Assembly (NCBI GenBank): GCA_036825195.1
Contig: DAISYQ010000012.1
Coordinates: forward strand, 1-64,000
DNA length: 64,000 nt
Reading direction: 5' to 3'
Origin: UBA2210 sp036825195
GTDB lineage: Bacteria; Desulfobacterota; Syntrophia; Syntrophales; UBA2210
Shown: in pieces, positions 10,166-20,605 of the stretch
Layout of the letters: each line of letters starts with the position of its first letter
Numbering within the stretch: position 1 is the first letter of the stretch
Made by a program: the position numbers and the translations under genes
The notes under the pieces: generated by a model
Databases searched by the model: none
The model's input: the letters and a program-made list of their open reading frames with translations, nothing else
Told to the model about the DNA's origin: nothing

Positions 10166-10499
10166 ATCTATATCCTTTCAACTCAGCTTTCAGATTATCC
10201 TGTGTATTTTCTCCCTCCGGGAACCCCGGCTCTTCACTGACATATGAATAATGCCCCTCCTGATGAGAACTATTACCACATCTTGCCTCGACATTAAACC
10301 GTAAATATCTCCGGCCGAGATGGTCATTACCGATTATGAAATTGTGCCGTTCAGTGATCATCCAGATTTTTTACCGGACTGCACGGGGATGTACCCAAGA
10401 AATACGATAACGGATGGTTCATACATGAATCATGCAATGAATAAACGGGATCATGATCATACTTTGAAATTTATGCGTATCTGGTGTAAGGTCCCGCAC
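10166..10499. other. Divergent intergenic region
   Basis: This 334-base gap separates the minus-strand lipoprotein gene from the plus-strand M23 peptidase gene and should hold both promoters. An in-frame extension of the peptidase reading frame back to 10320 exists, but its translation looks unlike a leader or a domain. I see no confident -35/-10 pair, RNA gene or repeat. Confidence 0.4.
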
Positions 10500-11393
10500 A
10501 TGAAGACGCATACGCTTATTATCTGCTCGATACTGATGATGCTTTGTCCCGTGTGTCTGAACGCCACCCTGATAGTCACCCCGACAGATGAAGGAAAAGT
10601 AGTCATCCGTTCGGAATATCGCAGCCTCTGTCAGGGAGAGGTCGTAAAGATATCCCTGCAATCACCCGTACCGGTCTCTGCCGTATTGTCCTTTGACGGA
10701 CACGAATACCCTTTTGTCTCGGATGATAAGAGGCTGAGACATTTTAGCCTCATAGCACTCGGGCTCGACATGGAGCCGGGAATATATGATGTTGTGGCTC
10801 ACCTTGAATCCTCCCATGGCATGATACACGACATCCCCTTTAAACTTGCTTTGTCAGAAAAATCGTTCCCTACGAAGAGGATAACGGTAGCCCGGCGCTT
10901 TACCAGTCCGGTCCCGGCGGATATGAGAAGAATACAGAACGAGGAAGATCTGTTGCGCCGTATCTATGGGAAATCATCCCTGCGCTGGTTGGGAAACGGC
11001 AGATTTATCATGCCGCTGGAGGGGAAAACAGGGAGTCTGTTCGGTGAACAGCGGATCTTTAACGAGAAAGTTGTGTCGCGCCACCGTGGAATCGATATCC
11101 GTTCGCCCCACGGGGCATCCATCACGGCTTCCAATTCGGGGGAGGTGGTCCTGGCCCGCGATCTTTATTATTCCGGTAATACCGTTATCATCGATCATGG
11201 CATCGGCCTTTTCTCCATCTATTGCCATATGTCGAAGATACGTGTCCGCGAAGGCGCCTTTGTTGGTAAGGGAGAACCCATTGGATATACGGGCTCGACC
11301 GGAAGATCTACCGGACCCCACCTGCACTGGGGATTAAAGTTGGCCGGCATATATGCCGACCCCCTCTCCATCCTTGCTCTTGAATTTGATTGA
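10500..11393 (+). CDS. M23 family metallopeptidase, exported
   Basis: The 297-residue protein starts with a signal peptide (MKTHTLIICSILMMLCPVCL), has a middle beta-rich domain, and ends with a LytM/M23 peptidase domain. The zinc site is complete: HRGID (H...D) near residue 196 and HLHW near residue 276, with GSTGRSTGPHLHWG intact. Such enzymes cut peptidoglycan cross-bridges in the periplasm or act in cell-wall remodelling. I chose the ATG at 10500 because it starts the signal peptide; a longer frame begins at 10320. It converges on purF with 16 bases between the stops. Confidence 0.88.
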   Translation: MKTHTLIICSILMMLCPVCLNATLIVTPTDEGKVVIRSEYRSLCQGEVVKISLQSPVPVSAVLSFDGHEYPFVSDDKRLRHFSLIALGLDMEPGIYDVVAHLESSHGMIHDIPFKLALSEKSFPTKRITVARRFTSPVPADMRRIQNEEDLLRRIYGKSSLRWLGNGRFIMPLEGKTGSLFGEQRIFNEKVVSRHRGIDIRSPHGASITASNSGEVVLARDLYYSGNTVIIDHGIGLFSIYCHMSKIRVREGAFVGKGEPIGYTGSTGRSTGPHLHWGLKLAGIYADPLSILALEFD

Positions 11394-11409
11394 TATACGT
11401 TCCTTATAA

Positions 11410-12777
11410 TCAGTGAGGTGCAATGCCATCGAAACACTGGAGGCACAAATTTCCTCTGGGGATTAACAGGGATTCCACAAAGGCATCCATGGTGTTAAAT
11501 TTTACGGAGTCCGCGGCGATCTTTTTTGCGACCCACGCCTCCAGATCCATCAGCTGTTGCATGGATATGATATCTCCCGTCGTATAGTAATTTCGTGCCA
11601 GTAATTCCCCTTCAGACCGGGTGGAGATTCCGAAGGCACAGGGATACATGAGGGGAGGACAGGCAACCCTGACATGAATTTCTTGTGCCCCCGCTTTCTT
11701 CAAATCTCTCACCTTATTCATGATCTGTGTACCTCGTACGATCGAATCGTCGCATAGAACAACCCGTTTGCCCTTGACATAGGGAAGGACGGACAGTTTA
11801 CGTTTTGCCATCTTTTCCCGGGCGACCTGGGTGATCTGGGTGTAGCTGCGATCGGCGTACCGGTTGTAGAGAAACACATCCTGATAATTAAGCCCTGAGC
11901 GTTTATGGTATCCGAGTGCGTGTCCGACACCCGACATGGGAACCGGCGCGACGATATCCGCCGTGATGCCTCCTTCGTTGATATCCCGCTGCGCGAGGCT
12001 TTCTCCCAGATTGTTACGTGCCTCCTGGACGGAAACCCCTTCTATGATGGAATCGATACTCGCAGTATATGCCCATTCAAAGGCGCAGTGGGCCCTGCGC
12101 CGAGAGTTGATCTGCGCTACGGTCTGGAATCCCCTGTCGCTGATGAGGACGATTTCTCCGGGTGCAACATCCCGATATATTTCCATATCCATATTCTGCA
12201 AGGCCCGCGATTCGGAGCTGACGGCGTAGCTCTCGGAATTTGCTCCGAGAATGAGCGGCCGGAAGCCATAGATATCCCTAGAGGCATAAATGCCGTCTGC
12301 AGTCAAAACCACCAGCGAGTACGATCCTTCGACTTTTTCTGAAAGTGCTGATATGCCGCTTACAATATCGTTATTCTCTATGATGATCTTGGAGATTATC
12401 TCGATATCGTACCCTTTGTAGAAAGATTTTCCCCGCATCATCATGTCTTTCAGCAATGCGTCGGCATTGATCACATTGCCGCTGAAGGCGACCGATATCT
12501 CGCCGGAACGGGTCAGCCATTTCATGGGTTGACGGTCCCTCAGGCTTACGTGGCCGATTCCCCACGTACCGATCAAGCTGCGCAGTTCTTCACCGGTGAA
12601 CATGTTGGTGACTCTGCCATGATGGGTAATATGGTTGACTCCCTCATCAAAGGTTGAGATACCGCAGTATTCCTGTCCTCTGTGCTGCAGAAAATCCAAT
12701 CCCTGGTAGATCTCATCGACGCACTGGGTTTTTGAATATATGCCGAAGACGCCGCAGTTTTCCTCTATGAATTTCAT
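11410..12777 (-). CDS. Divergent PurF-like amidophosphoribosyltransferase
   Basis: The 455-residue protein has the PurF plan: an N-terminal glutaminase with nucleophile Cys8 (NCGVFGIY), then a phosphoribosyltransferase domain with the PRPP loop CDDSIVRGTQ, and four cysteines (HCAFEWAY, YPCAFGI, CLQC) placed like the Fe-S ligands of Bacillus-type PurF. Several glutaminase motifs are altered. The usual GHVRYST reads GHVSLRD, and the usual HNGN reads FSGN, replacing the oxyanion-hole Asn. PurF makes phosphoribosylamine from PRPP and glutamine; this one may be a paralogue or depend on ammonia. The start puts Cys8 behind a short propeptide. Confidence 0.78.
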   Translation of the reverse strand: MKFIEENCGVFGIYSKTQCVDEIYQGLDFLQHRGQEYCGISTFDEGVNHITHHGRVTNMFTGEELRSLIGTWGIGHVSLRDRQPMKWLTRSGEISVAFSGNVINADALLKDMMMRGKSFYKGYDIEIISKIIIENNDIVSGISALSEKVEGSYSLVVLTADGIYASRDIYGFRPLILGANSESYAVSSESRALQNMDMEIYRDVAPGEIVLISDRGFQTVAQINSRRRAHCAFEWAYTASIDSIIEGVSVQEARNNLGESLAQRDINEGGITADIVAPVPMSGVGHALGYHKRSGLNYQDVFLYNRYADRSYTQITQVAREKMAKRKLSVLPYVKGKRVVLCDDSIVRGTQIMNKVRDLKKAGAQEIHVRVACPPLMYPCAFGISTRSEGELLARNYYTTGDIISMQQLMDLEAWVAKKIAADSVKFNTMDAFVESLLIPRGNLCLQCFDGIAPH

Positions 12778-12895
12778 TTCCTGATTTTCCCCTTGCTCTG
12801 GATTTTGATAGTCAGTTGTCAATACCGAACAGCGGCGTGACATTACGCTTTGTAATCCATGTCAATTCCATACAAAATGAAAAACGAGACTTCGA

Positions 12896-15800
12896 TCACT
12901 CTATGTCCGCATGATAGCTCTGAAGAGATTTGACATGGCCATGATTTTTCCGTATGGCGGAGATTCCCCTGACGGTTGCCAAGGCTGCGGCTGCCGTTGT
13001 GATGTAAGGGACCTTGTATTTGATGGCGGTTTTTCTGATGTACGAATCGTCATATTTGCTCATTCTGCCGCTCGGTGTGTTGATGACAAGCTGGATCTCG
13101 TGGTTTTTTATCCCGTCGGTTATATTGGGACGTCCCTCGTGCATCTTGAGAATCAATTCGGAGGCGATACCGTGATCCTCGAGGAAACGGCAATTCCCCT
13201 GCGTGGCCTTCAGCTTGAAGCCGAGTTTCACGAATTCCCGTGCCACATCGAGGATAGCCTCCTTATCGTCGTCATACACGGTGATCAGGACGGTACCCTC
13301 TTCGGGAAGGACCAGACCGGTAGCCTCCTGTGCCTTGAAAAAGGCCAGACCGAAAGAATCAGCCATGCCGAGAACTTCTCCCGTTGACCGCATCTCCGGT
13401 CCCAGGAGCGGATCGACTTCATGAAACATATTGAAGGGGAAGACGGCCTCCTTGACACCGAAATGTCGAATTTTCGCCGTTTCAAGACGGAGGTCTTTCA
13501 GCTTTTTCCCCAACATCAGTTGTGTGGCGATCCGCGCCATCGATATGTTACAGACCTTTGAGACCAGCGGAACCGTCCGTGATGCCCGCGGATTTGCCTC
13601 GAGGATATAGACCACATCATCCATAATGGCGTACTGGATGTTCATGAGTCCCACCACATGCAGTTCTCGGGCGATTTTTTTTGTGTATGCAGAGATGGTG
13701 GCTATTGCGGCGGCCGACAGACTGACGGGGGGAATGGTACAGGCTGAATCTCCCGAGTGAACGCCAGCGAGTTCGATATGCTCCATGATCGATGGAATAA
13801 AGACATCCGTTCCATCAGAGATGGCATCGGTTTCCACCTCAATGGCATTTTCAAGAAACTTGTCGATAAGGACAGGTCTCTCAGGGGTGACATCGACGGC
13901 GGCTGCAAGATACCGTTTCAGCATCTCTTCGTCATGGACCACCTCCATCCCGCGCCCTCCCAGGACATAGGATGGCCTGACCATCAGGGGATATCCTATC
14001 TGTTGTGCGATGTCGAGTGCCTCTTCCAGGGTGCTCGCCATCCCCGATTCCGGCTCCGGGATCCCCAGCTTCTCCATCATTTTCCGGAAGCGGTCCCTGT
14101 CTTCCGCCAGGTCGATCATCTCCGGTGAAGTGCCGATGATCTTCACCCCCGCCGCAGCCAGTTCATTGGCGAGATTCAGGGGTGTCTGCCCGCCGAACTG
14201 CACGATAACCCCCTCAGGTTTCTCCTTTTCATAGATGCTCAGGACGTCTTCCACGGTCAGGGGTTCGAAGTAGAGTTTATCGGAAGTATCATAGTCGGTG
14301 GATACGGTCTCCGGGTTACAGTTGACCATGATTGCCTCTAACCCTTCGTCTTTAATGGCAAAGGCGGCATGAACGCAGCAGTAGTCGAATTCTATCCCCT
14401 GTCCGATGCGGTTCGGACCCCCGCCGAGGACGATAATCTTGCGCCTTCCGGTTGATTGCACCTTATCCGGCGCATTGTAGGTTGAGAAGTAGTATGCCGC
14501 ATCCTCAACCCCGCTGACGGGGACGGGCTCCCATCCTTCTACAATACCCAGTGATTGACGCCTCTGTCGTATCTCTTTCTCCGGGATGGTAAGCAGTTTT
14601 GAAAGATAGCGGTCGGCGAACCCGTCCCTCTTGGCCCGGATCAGCAGATCGTCCGGGAGATCTCGATCCTTGTAGCCGAGGATCTCCTCTTCCATTTCGA
14701 CCAGTTCCTTCATCTGTTCTATGAACCATGCCTTGATGTGGGTCCTGGCGTGGAGTTCTTCCACGCATGCCCCTTTGCGCAGTGCCTCGTACATGATGAA
14801 CTGTCGCTCGCTCATCGGCTTTGACAGGAGCCCCATCAGTTCATCGAGCGATTTATCATGAAAGTTTTTTGCGAAGCCGAGACCGTAGCGGTTGATCTCC
14901 AGAGATCGGATCGCCTTCTGCAGGGCCTCCTTGTAGGTCTTGCCGATACTCATGACCTCCCCGACCGCCCGCATCTGCGTCCCCAGTTCGTCGATGGCCC
15001 CGCCGAATTTTTCAAAGGCCCACCGGGCGAATTTGACGACGACGTAATCACCCGTGGGGGTGTACTTGTCCAGGGTCCTCTCTCTCCAGTACGGTATTTC
15101 ATCCAGGGTCAGCCCGGCCGCCAGCATTGATGAGATGAGGGCGATGGGGAACCCGGTCGCCTTGGAAGCCAGTGCGGAAGAACGAGATGTTCGCGGGTTG
15201 ATCTCTATGACCACGACCCGTCCGGTCTCCGGATTGTGGGCGAATTGCACGTTCGTGCCACCGATGACCTGGATGGCCTCAACGATGTCATAGGAATACT
15301 TCTGGAGACGTGCCTGCAGTTCGGGGGAGATCGTCATCATGGGTGCAGTGCAGAATGAATCGCCGGTATGGATGCCCATGGCGTCGACGTTTTCTATGAA
15401 GCAGACGGTGATCATCTGATTCTTGGCGTCCCGGACGACTTCCAGTTCCAATTCCTCCCACCCAAGGACGGATTCCTCGACCAGTATCTGGCCGATCAGA
15501 CTCGCCGAGATCCCCCGGCTGGCGACGGTCTGAAGCTCCTCCTTATTGTACACCAGTCCGCCTCCGGTTCCGCCCATGGTATAGGCGGGACGGATAACTA
15601 CTGGGTATCCCAGCTCTTCTGCAATCTGTTCTGCCTCTTCCACACTGTAGGCGGGCTCGCTTTTAGGCATCTCTATGCCGAGGCTGTCCATGGTCTTCTT
15701 GAAGGCGATGCGGTCCTCCCCCCGTTCGATCGCATCGACATTGACGCCGATGATCTGGACCCCGTATTTATTGAGGATACCTTTACGGGACAGTTCTGAT

Positions 15801-16096
15801 GTCAGATTGAGCCCCGATTGTCCTCCCAGATTGGGGAGGATAGCGTCCGGGCGTTCCTTTTCAATGATTTCTTTTAAATATCGAAAGTTGAGGGGTTCGA
15901 TGTAGGTGGCATCAGCCATCCCTGGGTCGGTCATAATGGTGGCAGGGTTGGAATTAACTAGGACGATTTCATATCCCAGTTTTTTTAGGGCCTTGCATGC
16001 CTGTGTTCCCGAATAATCAAATTCGCAGGCCTGCCCGATGATGATGGGTCCTGATCCGATAATCAGTATCTTCCTTATATCCGTTCGTGCGGGCAT
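12896..16096 (-). CDS. carB: Carbamoyl phosphate synthase large subunit
   Basis: CarB makes carbamoyl phosphate for arginine and pyrimidines from bicarbonate, ATP and ammonia supplied by CarA. The 1066-residue protein has two homologous ATP-grasp halves (KILIIGSGPIIIGQACEFDY at the start and KIIVLGGGPNRIGQGIEFDY near residue 556), an oligomerisation segment between them and a C-terminal MGS-type regulatory domain. Length and motifs are standard. CarA is not in the window; it may lie elsewhere on the chromosome. Confidence 0.97.
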   Translation of the reverse strand: MPARTDIRKILIIGSGPIIIGQACEFDYSGTQACKALKKLGYEIVLVNSNPATIMTDPGMADATYIEPLNFRYLKEIIEKERPDAILPNLGGQSGLNLTSELSRKGILNKYGVQIIGVNVDAIERGEDRIAFKKTMDSLGIEMPKSEPAYSVEEAEQIAEELGYPVVIRPAYTMGGTGGGLVYNKEELQTVASRGISASLIGQILVEESVLGWEELELEVVRDAKNQMITVCFIENVDAMGIHTGDSFCTAPMMTISPELQARLQKYSYDIVEAIQVIGGTNVQFAHNPETGRVVVIEINPRTSRSSALASKATGFPIALISSMLAAGLTLDEIPYWRERTLDKYTPTGDYVVVKFARWAFEKFGGAIDELGTQMRAVGEVMSIGKTYKEALQKAIRSLEINRYGLGFAKNFHDKSLDELMGLLSKPMSERQFIMYEALRKGACVEELHARTHIKAWFIEQMKELVEMEEEILGYKDRDLPDDLLIRAKRDGFADRYLSKLLTIPEKEIRQRRQSLGIVEGWEPVPVSGVEDAAYYFSTYNAPDKVQSTGRRKIIVLGGGPNRIGQGIEFDYCCVHAAFAIKDEGLEAIMVNCNPETVSTDYDTSDKLYFEPLTVEDVLSIYEKEKPEGVIVQFGGQTPLNLANELAAAGVKIIGTSPEMIDLAEDRDRFRKMMEKLGIPEPESGMASTLEEALDIAQQIGYPLMVRPSYVLGGRGMEVVHDEEMLKRYLAAAVDVTPERPVLIDKFLENAIEVETDAISDGTDVFIPSIMEHIELAGVHSGDSACTIPPVSLSAAAIATISAYTKKIARELHVVGLMNIQYAIMDDVVYILEANPRASRTVPLVSKVCNISMARIATQLMLGKKLKDLRLETAKIRHFGVKEAVFPFNMFHEVDPLLGPEMRSTGEVLGMADSFGLAFFKAQEATGLVLPEEGTVLITVYDDDKEAILDVAREFVKLGFKLKATQGNCRFLEDHGIASELILKMHEGRPNITDGIKNHEIQLVINTPSGRMSKYDDSYIRKTAIKYKVPYITTAAAALATVRGISAIRKNHGHVKSLQSYHADIE

Positions 16097-16236
16097 ATGG
16101 CTTCATCCCTCCCCTGATATGCTGTTTGATAAAAAACAATGTAAAGCGAAGCGCAGTATAGAAGACACACTCAATCGTGTCAAGGTGTAAAAAGACGGCT
16201 TCCGTCTTAACTAATCGGATATCTGAACCGGTATTT

Positions 16237-19200
16237 TCAATCCCGGGAAGGGCTGATCTTCTCCCTGATCCGTGCGGTGAAGTTGTGGATGTCATCGAGG
16301 ATGAGGTAGAGACTCGGGATGAGGAGCAGCGTGATGAAGGTCGCGAAAAGCACGCCGAAGCCGAGACTGACCGCCATGGGGATCAGAAACTTTGCCTGGA
16401 GGCTCTTCTCCAGGATGATGGGTGTCAACCCGGCGAAGGTGGTGAGAGATGTGAGAATAATAGCCCGGAATCGCAGGGTTCCCGCCTGTGTGACAGCGTC
16501 GTGCGCACTGGCGCCCTCACGGCGAAGCCGGTTTGTCGCATGGATCAGGACGAGTGAATCGTTGACGACGACACCGGCCAACCCCACGATCCCGAAGAGG
16601 CTGACAAAGGTGATGTCGAGTCCCATGATGAGATGCCCCGCCACGGAGCCGACGATACCGAAGGGGATAGCCATCATAACAACAAAGGGCTGTGTGAATG
16701 ATCTGAACGGTATGGCAAGAAGCGCATAGATACCGAAAAGGGCGAACCACAGGCCTTTCTTGATGTCGTTCAGAGATTCCTTCTGTTCCTTCCCCTCTCC
16801 CTCCATCTCATATCTCAGACCGGGATACCGGTAGGTGAGATCGGGGAGGAAACCCTTTTCGAGGGTTTGCCGAACTTCATTGGCATTGGTGACCGTTTCA
16901 TCCACGTCGGCGTATACCTTGATGACGCGCCGCCTCTGTGCATGTTCGATAGAAACGTACCCCTGTTCCATCGTAACATCGGCCAACACACTGAAGGGGA
17001 CTTCCGTGCCGTCGGAGGTCCGGATCCGCATCTCTTCGACGTGCCCGAGAGATCGCCGCTCCCCTTCGGGGTAGCGTACCATGACCTTGATCTCATCTGT
17101 TCCCCGCTGCATGCGGAGGGCTTCGGCACCGTAGAAGGCGTGTCGAACCTGCGTGGCGATGTCGTTGAGGGTTACTCCCATACTACGGGCGGTGGGTTTC
17201 AGTTTGATCTGCATCTCCTGTTTCCCCGGCAGATAGCTGTCTTCGATATCATAGACGCCGGGATAACTCTTCAGTTCCTCCTTCAACTCATCAGCCGCCG
17301 CCAGGAGATCTTCGTGTTCCTCCAGGGACAGATGAATCTCGACCGATTTACCCGCGCTGTGCAGAACACTCTTGAAGTTGATCGATTCGATTCCCGGTAT
17401 CGTACCCGCGTTCTGACGCCACTGTGCAGCGAGTTTCGCCGTGCTTGTTGTTCGCTTTTCTCCTTCCAGCACCTGTATCCAGATGTGGGCAAGGTGAGCC
17501 CCCGTGTCGGACAGACCCCCTCGTTCTCCCACCTGAGCCCCGATCAGTGAGAAACTGTACTCGAACAGGGGATCCGGACCGGGATGCTCCCTATCCGCAT
17601 CGTCCAGCGTCTTTCGGGCGGTCTCCAGTAGGTGCCCTACCACCTCGTTGGTACGCTCGAGGGGGGTTCCGGAAGGCATGGTGAGGGAACATTCCAGCAT
17701 GTCTCCTTCCACCTTTGGAAAAAAGGTAAATCCGACAATGCCTCCCCGGTAGATTCCCACGGTGATAAGCAACAGGGCAACCCCCAGTGCCACCGTGGCA
17801 TACCGCCATCGGGCACAGAAGTCTACCGCCCTCAGATAAGGACCGTTGATAAAGGTCCGTAGTCGTCGCGTCGTCCATTTTTCTCTCTGCTTCGCTGATC
17901 CCTGTCTGAGGTAAGCGTGCCTACTTCTGGACAGGTGAGACGGCAGGATGAAGAGTGATTCGACCAGCGATCCGGCCAGGACAACTATAATCACGATCGG
18001 TATGCTGCGCATCAGTTTCCCCATCATCCCGGATGCGATCAAAAGGGGCGCAAAGGCGGCCATGGTGGTGAGAACGGAGAAGATGACCGGGTGGCCCACC
18101 TCAATGGCGCCTTGGGTTGCTGCCTGCAGGGGGGGGAGCCCCTCCTCCTGTTTCCGGAATATATTTTCTCCGATGATAATGGCATCATCAACCACGATAC
18201 CCAGTACCATTATGAACGCGAACAGGGAGATCATGTTGATCGTCACGTCCAGAGAAGGGAGCGTGGCGAGTCCCGCCAGGAAGGATATGGGAATCCCGAG
18301 GGTCACCCAGAATGAGAGTCTCACGGTGAGGAACGTCCCGAGTATGAGGATCACGAGAACCAGACCGATGGCCATGTTTCTGAGCAGGAGCTGGAGACGG
18401 CTGTACAGGATTTCCGACATATCGGCGAAGAAAGCGATACCGACACCTGCCGGCAGAGAAGGGCCGACATCGACGAGATACTGTTTAACCTTCCTGGCGA
18501 CATCGAGCGCGCTCTGATCGGCCACACGGTAGATTTCGATCATCTCCGCGGGTTTGCCCTGAAACCGCGCAAAGAGATCGACATCTTCAAAACCGTCACT
18601 GAGGGTCGCAATCTGATCGAGCGTCACTTTACTGCCGTTGGCATTGGTGATGACGGGAATGTCGGCGAATTCATCGGCATAGTACCGTCTGCCCTTGGTA
18701 CGGATCAATATCTCACCACCCTTTGCCTTGACGCTTCCCGCCGGAAGATCGAGGCTTGCCCTTCTGACGGCGTCGGCTACCCGGCCCAGGGTCAGACCGT
18801 ATTGGCGCAATGTTTCCTCGGATATTTCGATATGGATCTCTGACTTGCGAGCACCCAGGATCTCGGCGGAGGTAACACCCGGCAGATTAGTGATGTCATC
18901 CTTGGTCTTCTCAGCATAGTATTTAAGGGTTGCGTAGGGCACATCGCCATAGACGGCGACGTCGATTACCTGTACTCGCTGCACGATCTCCCGCACAACC
19001 GGTTTTTCCGCCTCATCAGGAAATGTGGTGATGCGGTCGACCTCGGCCTTGACCTCATCAAGGAGTTCCTGTATGTCCCACCCCTTGATGACCTGTATGG
19101 TAACGACACTGATTCCCTCTTTTGAGGTGGAGTCGATGCGCTTGATGCCGGACAGGCCGGCTACCCGTTCTTCTATCCGGCGGCTGATGGCCTCCTCCAC

Positions 19201-19377
19201 TTCGGCAGGCGAAGCACCCTGGTATTCGGTGCTTATGGAGATTCTGTCGAGGGAGGTCTCGGGGAACACCTCCAGTTTGATGGAAAAAAACGTGAAGATT
19301 CCGGCCAGGACCAGGAATATCATGAGGAGGTTTGCCGCGACGTGATTTCCGGCAAACCAGGCAATCATACCTTTCAT
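16237..19377 (-). CDS. RND efflux pump inner-membrane permease (AcrB/HAE1-like)
   Basis: The 1046-residue protein has the RND layout: a first membrane helix (GNHVAANLLMIFLVLAGIF), a large periplasmic porter loop, helices 2-6, a second loop, and helices 8-12. The proton-relay pair of aspartates sits in VLGIVVDDAIIIGEN in helix 4. It exports substrates to the outside using the proton gradient, together with the adaptor and outer-membrane factor upstream. GGAGAAGGAG just before the ATG at 19377 sets the start; the adaptor stop codon is two bases away. Substrate is unknown. Confidence 0.93.
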   Translation of the reverse strand: MKGMIAWFAGNHVAANLLMIFLVLAGIFTFFSIKLEVFPETSLDRISISTEYQGASPAEVEEAISRRIEERVAGLSGIKRIDSTSKEGISVVTIQVIKGWDIQELLDEVKAEVDRITTFPDEAEKPVVREIVQRVQVIDVAVYGDVPYATLKYYAEKTKDDITNLPGVTSAEILGARKSEIHIEISEETLRQYGLTLGRVADAVRRASLDLPAGSVKAKGGEILIRTKGRRYYADEFADIPVITNANGSKVTLDQIATLSDGFEDVDLFARFQGKPAEMIEIYRVADQSALDVARKVKQYLVDVGPSLPAGVGIAFFADMSEILYSRLQLLLRNMAIGLVLVILILGTFLTVRLSFWVTLGIPISFLAGLATLPSLDVTINMISLFAFIMVLGIVVDDAIIIGENIFRKQEEGLPPLQAATQGAIEVGHPVIFSVLTTMAAFAPLLIASGMMGKLMRSIPIVIIVVLAGSLVESLFILPSHLSRSRHAYLRQGSAKQREKWTTRRLRTFINGPYLRAVDFCARWRYATVALGVALLLITVGIYRGGIVGFTFFPKVEGDMLECSLTMPSGTPLERTNEVVGHLLETARKTLDDADREHPGPDPLFEYSFSLIGAQVGERGGLSDTGAHLAHIWIQVLEGEKRTTSTAKLAAQWRQNAGTIPGIESINFKSVLHSAGKSVEIHLSLEEHEDLLAAADELKEELKSYPGVYDIEDSYLPGKQEMQIKLKPTARSMGVTLNDIATQVRHAFYGAEALRMQRGTDEIKVMVRYPEGERRSLGHVEEMRIRTSDGTEVPFSVLADVTMEQGYVSIEHAQRRRVIKVYADVDETVTNANEVRQTLEKGFLPDLTYRYPGLRYEMEGEGKEQKESLNDIKKGLWFALFGIYALLAIPFRSFTQPFVVMMAIPFGIVGSVAGHLIMGLDITFVSLFGIVGLAGVVVNDSLVLIHATNRLRREGASAHDAVTQAGTLRFRAIILTSLTTFAGLTPIILEKSLQAKFLIPMAVSLGFGVLFATFITLLLIPSLYLILDDIHNFTARIREKISPSRD

Positions 19378-19379
19378 GA

Positions 19380-20588
19380 TCACTCCTTCTCCAGTGCCGC
19401 CCGAACGGTCATGCCGTCCGTGGGGGCCTTGAGTGTCGAAAAGACTATCATCTCGCCATCTTTAATGCCGGATTCCACGACAACCTCTTCCCCCTGATGA
19501 CGGGCAACCCTGACCGGACGAAAATGGAGAATACCGCTATCATCCACAATCCAAACGATATCTCCCTGATGCAGGGCGGCCCGTGGAATAACGGCGGCAT
19601 CGGGCAGCATCCGCCCACTGATATCGACGGTCACGAAGAGGCCGATCGCAAGAGGCGGTTTTGTCGCGTACGGTTTTTCAACCCTGACGATGATGGTTAT
19701 CATCCGTGTCTTTTCATCCACCTTCCCCTCAGCGCGGATTACCTTCCCCGAAAAGGTCAGATTTCGTCCCGCAATTTCCGCATGAACGGTGGCAGGCGAC
19801 GGAGATCCTCCGCCGGGTGTAAATCCGGGAACGTCAAACCAGAAGAGGGTCTCGTCTTCAATCGGCAGGGCGATTTCCACCGCTTCTGTTGAAAAGAGTT
19901 CTGCCAGTGCCTGTCCCGGTGTCACATATTGCCCCAGATCAACGAATTTCTTGCCGACTCTGCCATCGAAAGGCGCCTTCAAGACGGTTCGTTCAAGGTC
20001 CAAGAGCGCCTTTTCCAGATCTGCCCGGCTGGCTTCAAGTCGTGCGTGGGCCGCCTCCAGTTGCGGTTTCTTGGCCACCAGCGGCGGCGGATCTTCGATA
20101 GTGCGAGAGGTGTCCGAATAGTGGCTCCGCCATTCTTCCCGCGCCACCAGCGCTTCCTCCTGAATCATCTTCAGACTGCTCTCCGCATCCTTTACCTGCG
20201 CCTTTGCCAGGGTAACGGCCAGTTCGTAATCGACGGGATCTATTGCAAGCAATATATTGCCCTTGGTGAATGATCCTCCATTGACCAGGTCCGGCGAGAT
20301 ACGGACGATCTTGCCTCCAACCTCCGAAACGAGGTTGATCTCTCGCAGTGGCTGCACCGTCCCCTCACCACGAATGATGATGGTCTGCGGTCCGGTTGTC
20401 GCCTTTGTCACGCGTACCGCAGGAATCGGAACGGGGGGTACCACTTTTTCGAGTTGGGATCTGGTTGCCGTCAGCGCACCCATGATGACGATTCCCGCGA
20501 CGATGAGTGTCACACTGACGATAATATGAATGACGCGTTTTCGGGTCCGGGTCTTTGCCTTTCCCGTGGAGACTTGATTCTCAGCCAT
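19380..20588 (-). CDS. RND efflux periplasmic adaptor (HlyD/MFP family)
   Basis: The 402-residue protein has one N-terminal membrane segment (HIIVSVTLIVAGIVIMGAL, about residues 22-42), then a lipoyl half (GTVQPLREINLVSEVGGKIV), an alpha-helical hairpin (about 120-200), the second lipoyl half (LKAPFDGRVGKKFVDLGQYV) and beta-barrel domains. It bridges the RND permease and the outer-membrane channel. I prefer the ATG at 20588, preceded by AGGAAAGG at good spacing, over an ATG at 20609 that overlaps the upstream stop. Confidence 0.9.
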   Translation of the reverse strand: MAENQVSTGKAKTRTRKRVIHIIVSVTLIVAGIVIMGALTATRSQLEKVVPPVPIPAVRVTKATTGPQTIIIRGEGTVQPLREINLVSEVGGKIVRISPDLVNGGSFTKGNILLAIDPVDYELAVTLAKAQVKDAESSLKMIQEEALVAREEWRSHYSDTSRTIEDPPPLVAKKPQLEAAHARLEASRADLEKALLDLERTVLKAPFDGRVGKKFVDLGQYVTPGQALAELFSTEAVEIALPIEDETLFWFDVPGFTPGGGSPSPATVHAEIAGRNLTFSGKVIRAEGKVDEKTRMITIIVRVEKPYATKPPLAIGLFVTVDISGRMLPDAAVIPRAALHQGDIVWIVDDSGILHFRPVRVARHQGEEVVVESGIKDGEMIVFSTLKAPTDGMTVRAALEKE

Positions 20589-20605
20589 GGATTGCCTTTC
20601 CTCTT

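Noticed and set aside
10320..10499. Longer N terminus for the M23 peptidase
   Set aside because: The extra 60 residues would put the signal peptide in the middle of the protein. The internal ATG at 10500 starts a proper signal sequence.
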